From the NCBI GenBank assembly GCA_015488125.1, contig WFOJ01000025.1, positions 1 to 7,852 on the forward strand: a DNA stretch of 7,852 nucleotides, given 5' to 3'. This document shows positions 6,745-7,852 of this stretch, piece by piece. The notes under the pieces are model-generated. The model ran no database searches and was not told the origin of the DNA. It worked only from the letters and a program-made list of their open reading frames with translations. Origin of the DNA: Mariprofundaceae bacterium (GTDB taxonomy: Bacteria; Pseudomonadota; Zetaproteobacteria; Mariprofundales; Mariprofundaceae). How positions within the stretch are numbered: the first letter of the stretch is position 1; each line of letters begins with the position of its first letter. Both the position numbers and the translations under genes were made by a program.

Positions 6745-7009
6745 ACTTCAACCTGTACTTTCCCGGCAGGCCAGGAGTCAGATTGTCAAAATGGCCAGGT
6801 CCAATCCCGGGTTGCTGAATCAGGTGATTGAAGCCATCAGTCGGCTGGTGCGTGAACCTTTTAGCGGCCTGCATAAACCCAAACCACTTGTTGGCCCGTT
6901 GAAAGGCTATTGGTCGATTCGGCTGAACAGAAAGGATCGCCTTGTTTATCGCGTGCAGGATAAGCGGTTGATGATTGCTTCCATCGAAGGGCATTATAAC
7001 GATCACTGA
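6737..7009 (+). CDS. yoeB: YoeB/Txe-family toxin, mRNA interferase fold, atypical catalytic residue
   Basis: Predicted RelE-superfamily toxin that, when free of antitoxin, cleaves mRNA in the ribosomal A site. The 90-residue protein matches E. coli YoeB without gaps from REPFSG (39-44) through KPKPL, GYWS and RLVYRV to the C-terminal HY. Family residues kept are Arg68 (E. coli Arg65), His86 (His83) and Tyr87 (Tyr84). The position of the E. coli general base Glu46 is Lys49 here (KPEPL becomes KPKPL; codon AAA at 6881-6883), so ribonuclease activity may be reduced. The first 38 residues lack the tryptophan-rich start of E. coli YoeB, and four residues (NDH after HY) extend the end. It starts inside the antitoxin gene with only a weak upstream AGG, suggesting coupled translation at a lower rate. 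Confidence 0.88.
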   Translation: MDELQPVLSRQARSQIVKMARSNPGLLNQVIEAISRLVREPFSGLHKPKPLVGPLKGYWSIRLNRKDRLVYRVQDKRLMIASIEGHYNDH

Positions 7010-7039
7010 ACAAAATGCTGATAGCAGCTCCTGCCCGCT
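7009..7039 (+). repeat. Imperfect direct repeat, right copy
   Basis: Begins at the last base of the toxin stop codon and aligns with 6318-6349. Together the two copies bracket the toxin-antitoxin operon and the element end next to it. Confidence 0.5.
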
Positions 7040-7042
7040 GCT
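7023..7042 (+). other. Small hairpin between yoeB and uppP
   Basis: AGCAGC (7023-7028) can pair with GCTGCT (7037-7042) across an eight-base loop. No T run follows, so it is not a convincing intrinsic terminator. The toxin operon may read through into uppP. Confidence 0.35.
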
Positions 7043-7053
7043 TGGCAAGTTGT

Positions 7054-7058
7054 GGGGG
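7054..7058 (+). promoter_or_regulatory. Probable ribosome binding site of uppP
   Basis: A GGGGG run, within GGGGGCGGA, lies six bases before ATG 7065 and nine before ATG 7068. It is 18 bases from the next in-frame ATG (7077), which makes that later start less likely. Confidence 0.5.
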
Positions 7059-7064
7059 CGGACT

Positions 7065-7852
7065 ATGATGCCGCGCATGCAAACAACGATTGAAACTTCC
7101 ATTGATGCCGTTCAGGCCACCGTGCTGGCGCTGATTCAGGGGCTGACTGAATTTCTGCCGATTTCTTCCTCGGCGCATCTGGCGCTGGTGCCCCTGCTGA
7201 CCAGTTGGCCGGATCAGGGGCTGGCCTTTGACTGCGTGGTTCACTTAGGTTCGCTGACCGCTGTGGTGATTTATTTCCGCAGCGATCTGGCGCGCATGTT
7301 CGCCGGCCTGTGGCACACCGTGCAGGTGCGTTCGCTGACGGCGAATCATGAGGGCTATCTGGCCTGGCTGATTGGCTTTGCCACCATTCCGGTGGGACTG
7401 GCCGGGCTGACCTTCAAGGATTATATTGAGCATGATTTGCGTTCGCTGGCAGTGATTGGCCTGGCTTCCATCGTTTTCGGTTTGCTGCTGTGGTATGCCG
7501 ACCAAACTGGTGCCAACCGGCGGCAGGAAGGTGAATGGTCGTTTCGTGATGCCATGATCGTCGGTGTGGCACAGGCGGTGGCCTTGATTCCCGGCACATC
7601 CCGTTCCGGGATTACCATGACGGCGGCCATGATGCTCGGTTATACGCGGCAGGCGGCGGCGCGATTCTCGTTTTTATTGTCGATTCCGGTGATTGTGCTG
7701 GCTGGCGGCCTGAAGGTGAAAGACTGGATAGAAACGCCTGATCAGCCTGCGGATGCAATGGTGCTGATGCTTGGCTACGGGTTGTCGGCGGTGTCAGCTT
7801 ATCTCTGCATTCATTTTTTTCTCAAATATATTGAACGCACTGGCATGGGACC
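7065..7852 (+). CDS. uppP: UppP (BacA), undecaprenyl-diphosphatase, 3' end cut by the window
   Basis: This integral membrane phosphatase converts undecaprenyl diphosphate to the monophosphate, recycling the lipid carrier for peptidoglycan and other envelope glycans; overexpression is known to give bacitracin resistance. The visible 262 codons contain both signature motifs: QGLTEFLPISSSAHL (25-39, with Glu29 and His38) and PGTSRSG (176-182, with Ser179 and Arg180). Several hydrophobic membrane segments surround them, for example VVHLGSLTAVVIYF and AVIGLASIVFGLLLWY. Family members are about 265-280 residues, so only the last one or two dozen are missing. Three in-frame ATGs (7065, 7068, 7077) compete; spacing from the GGGGG favours 7065 or 7068. 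It lies 55 bases after the toxin gene. No clear promoter of its own is seen. Confidence 0.95.
   Translation, partial: MMPRMQTTIETSIDAVQATVLALIQGLTEFLPISSSAHLALVPLLTSWPDQGLAFDCVVHLGSLTAVVIYFRSDLARMFAGLWHTVQVRSLTANHEGYLAWLIGFATIPVGLAGLTFKDYIEHDLRSLAVIGLASIVFGLLLWYADQTGANRRQEGEWSFRDAMIVGVAQAVALIPGTSRSGITMTAAMMLGYTRQAAARFSFLLSIPVIVLAGGLKVKDWIETPDQPADAMVLMLGYGLSAVSAYLCIHFFLKYIERTGMG

Noticed and set aside
7023..7042. Intrinsic terminator after yoeB
   Set aside because: The six-bp stem is not followed by a T run, so I list it only as a hairpin.
1..7852. CRISPR array, tRNA or rRNA gene
   Set aside because: No regularly spaced repeats and no recognisable tRNA or rRNA segments on either strand.

Overview
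The window reads as chromosomal DNA of a Gram-negative, proteobacterium-like organism of moderate GC. It carries the end of recC and a full recB (RecBCD-type, not AddAB), a bacterial topoisomerase I with four C-terminal cysteine clusters, and uppP. The exact class cannot be fixed from the sequence alone. TopA has a DLDREGEAIAW Toprim signature, so I would not force it into Enterobacteria.

Layout. Positions 1-305 hold the C-terminus of RecC. It overlaps the start of recB (302-3706) by four bases (ATGA), so the two are translationally coupled. No recD follows. recB is followed by a 74-bp spacer and then a 167-bp candidate MITE (3781-3947) with 21-bp perfect terminal inverted repeats. topA runs convergently on the minus strand (6222-3907) and ends inside that element, so its stop codon and last 12 or so residues are element-derived. 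The short region upstream of topA (6223-6480) holds the topA ribosome binding site, a 10-bp T run (A run on the topA strand), and a decayed second copy of the right half of the same element (about 6316-6402). That copy contains a 14-bp tandem duplication. A YefM/YoeB-type toxin-antitoxin pair (6481-7009) follows, with a recognisable promoter and a TGTACA operator core. An imperfect direct repeat of about 32 bp brackets this stretch. The window ends inside uppP (7065 onward).

Function. RecB and RecC form the helicase/nuclease that processes double-strand breaks. TopA relaxes negative supercoils. UppP recycles the undecaprenyl carrier lipid for the cell wall. These are housekeeping genes, and they do not appear to be one functional cluster. 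The accessory part is the small repeat family on both sides of topA and the toxin-antitoxin pair beside the second copy. The observations most worth following are the capture of the topA 3' end by the mobile element, the Glu-to-Lys change at the expected catalytic position of the YoeB-like toxin, and the absence of recD after recB. I see no evidence for a wholly new multi-gene system here.
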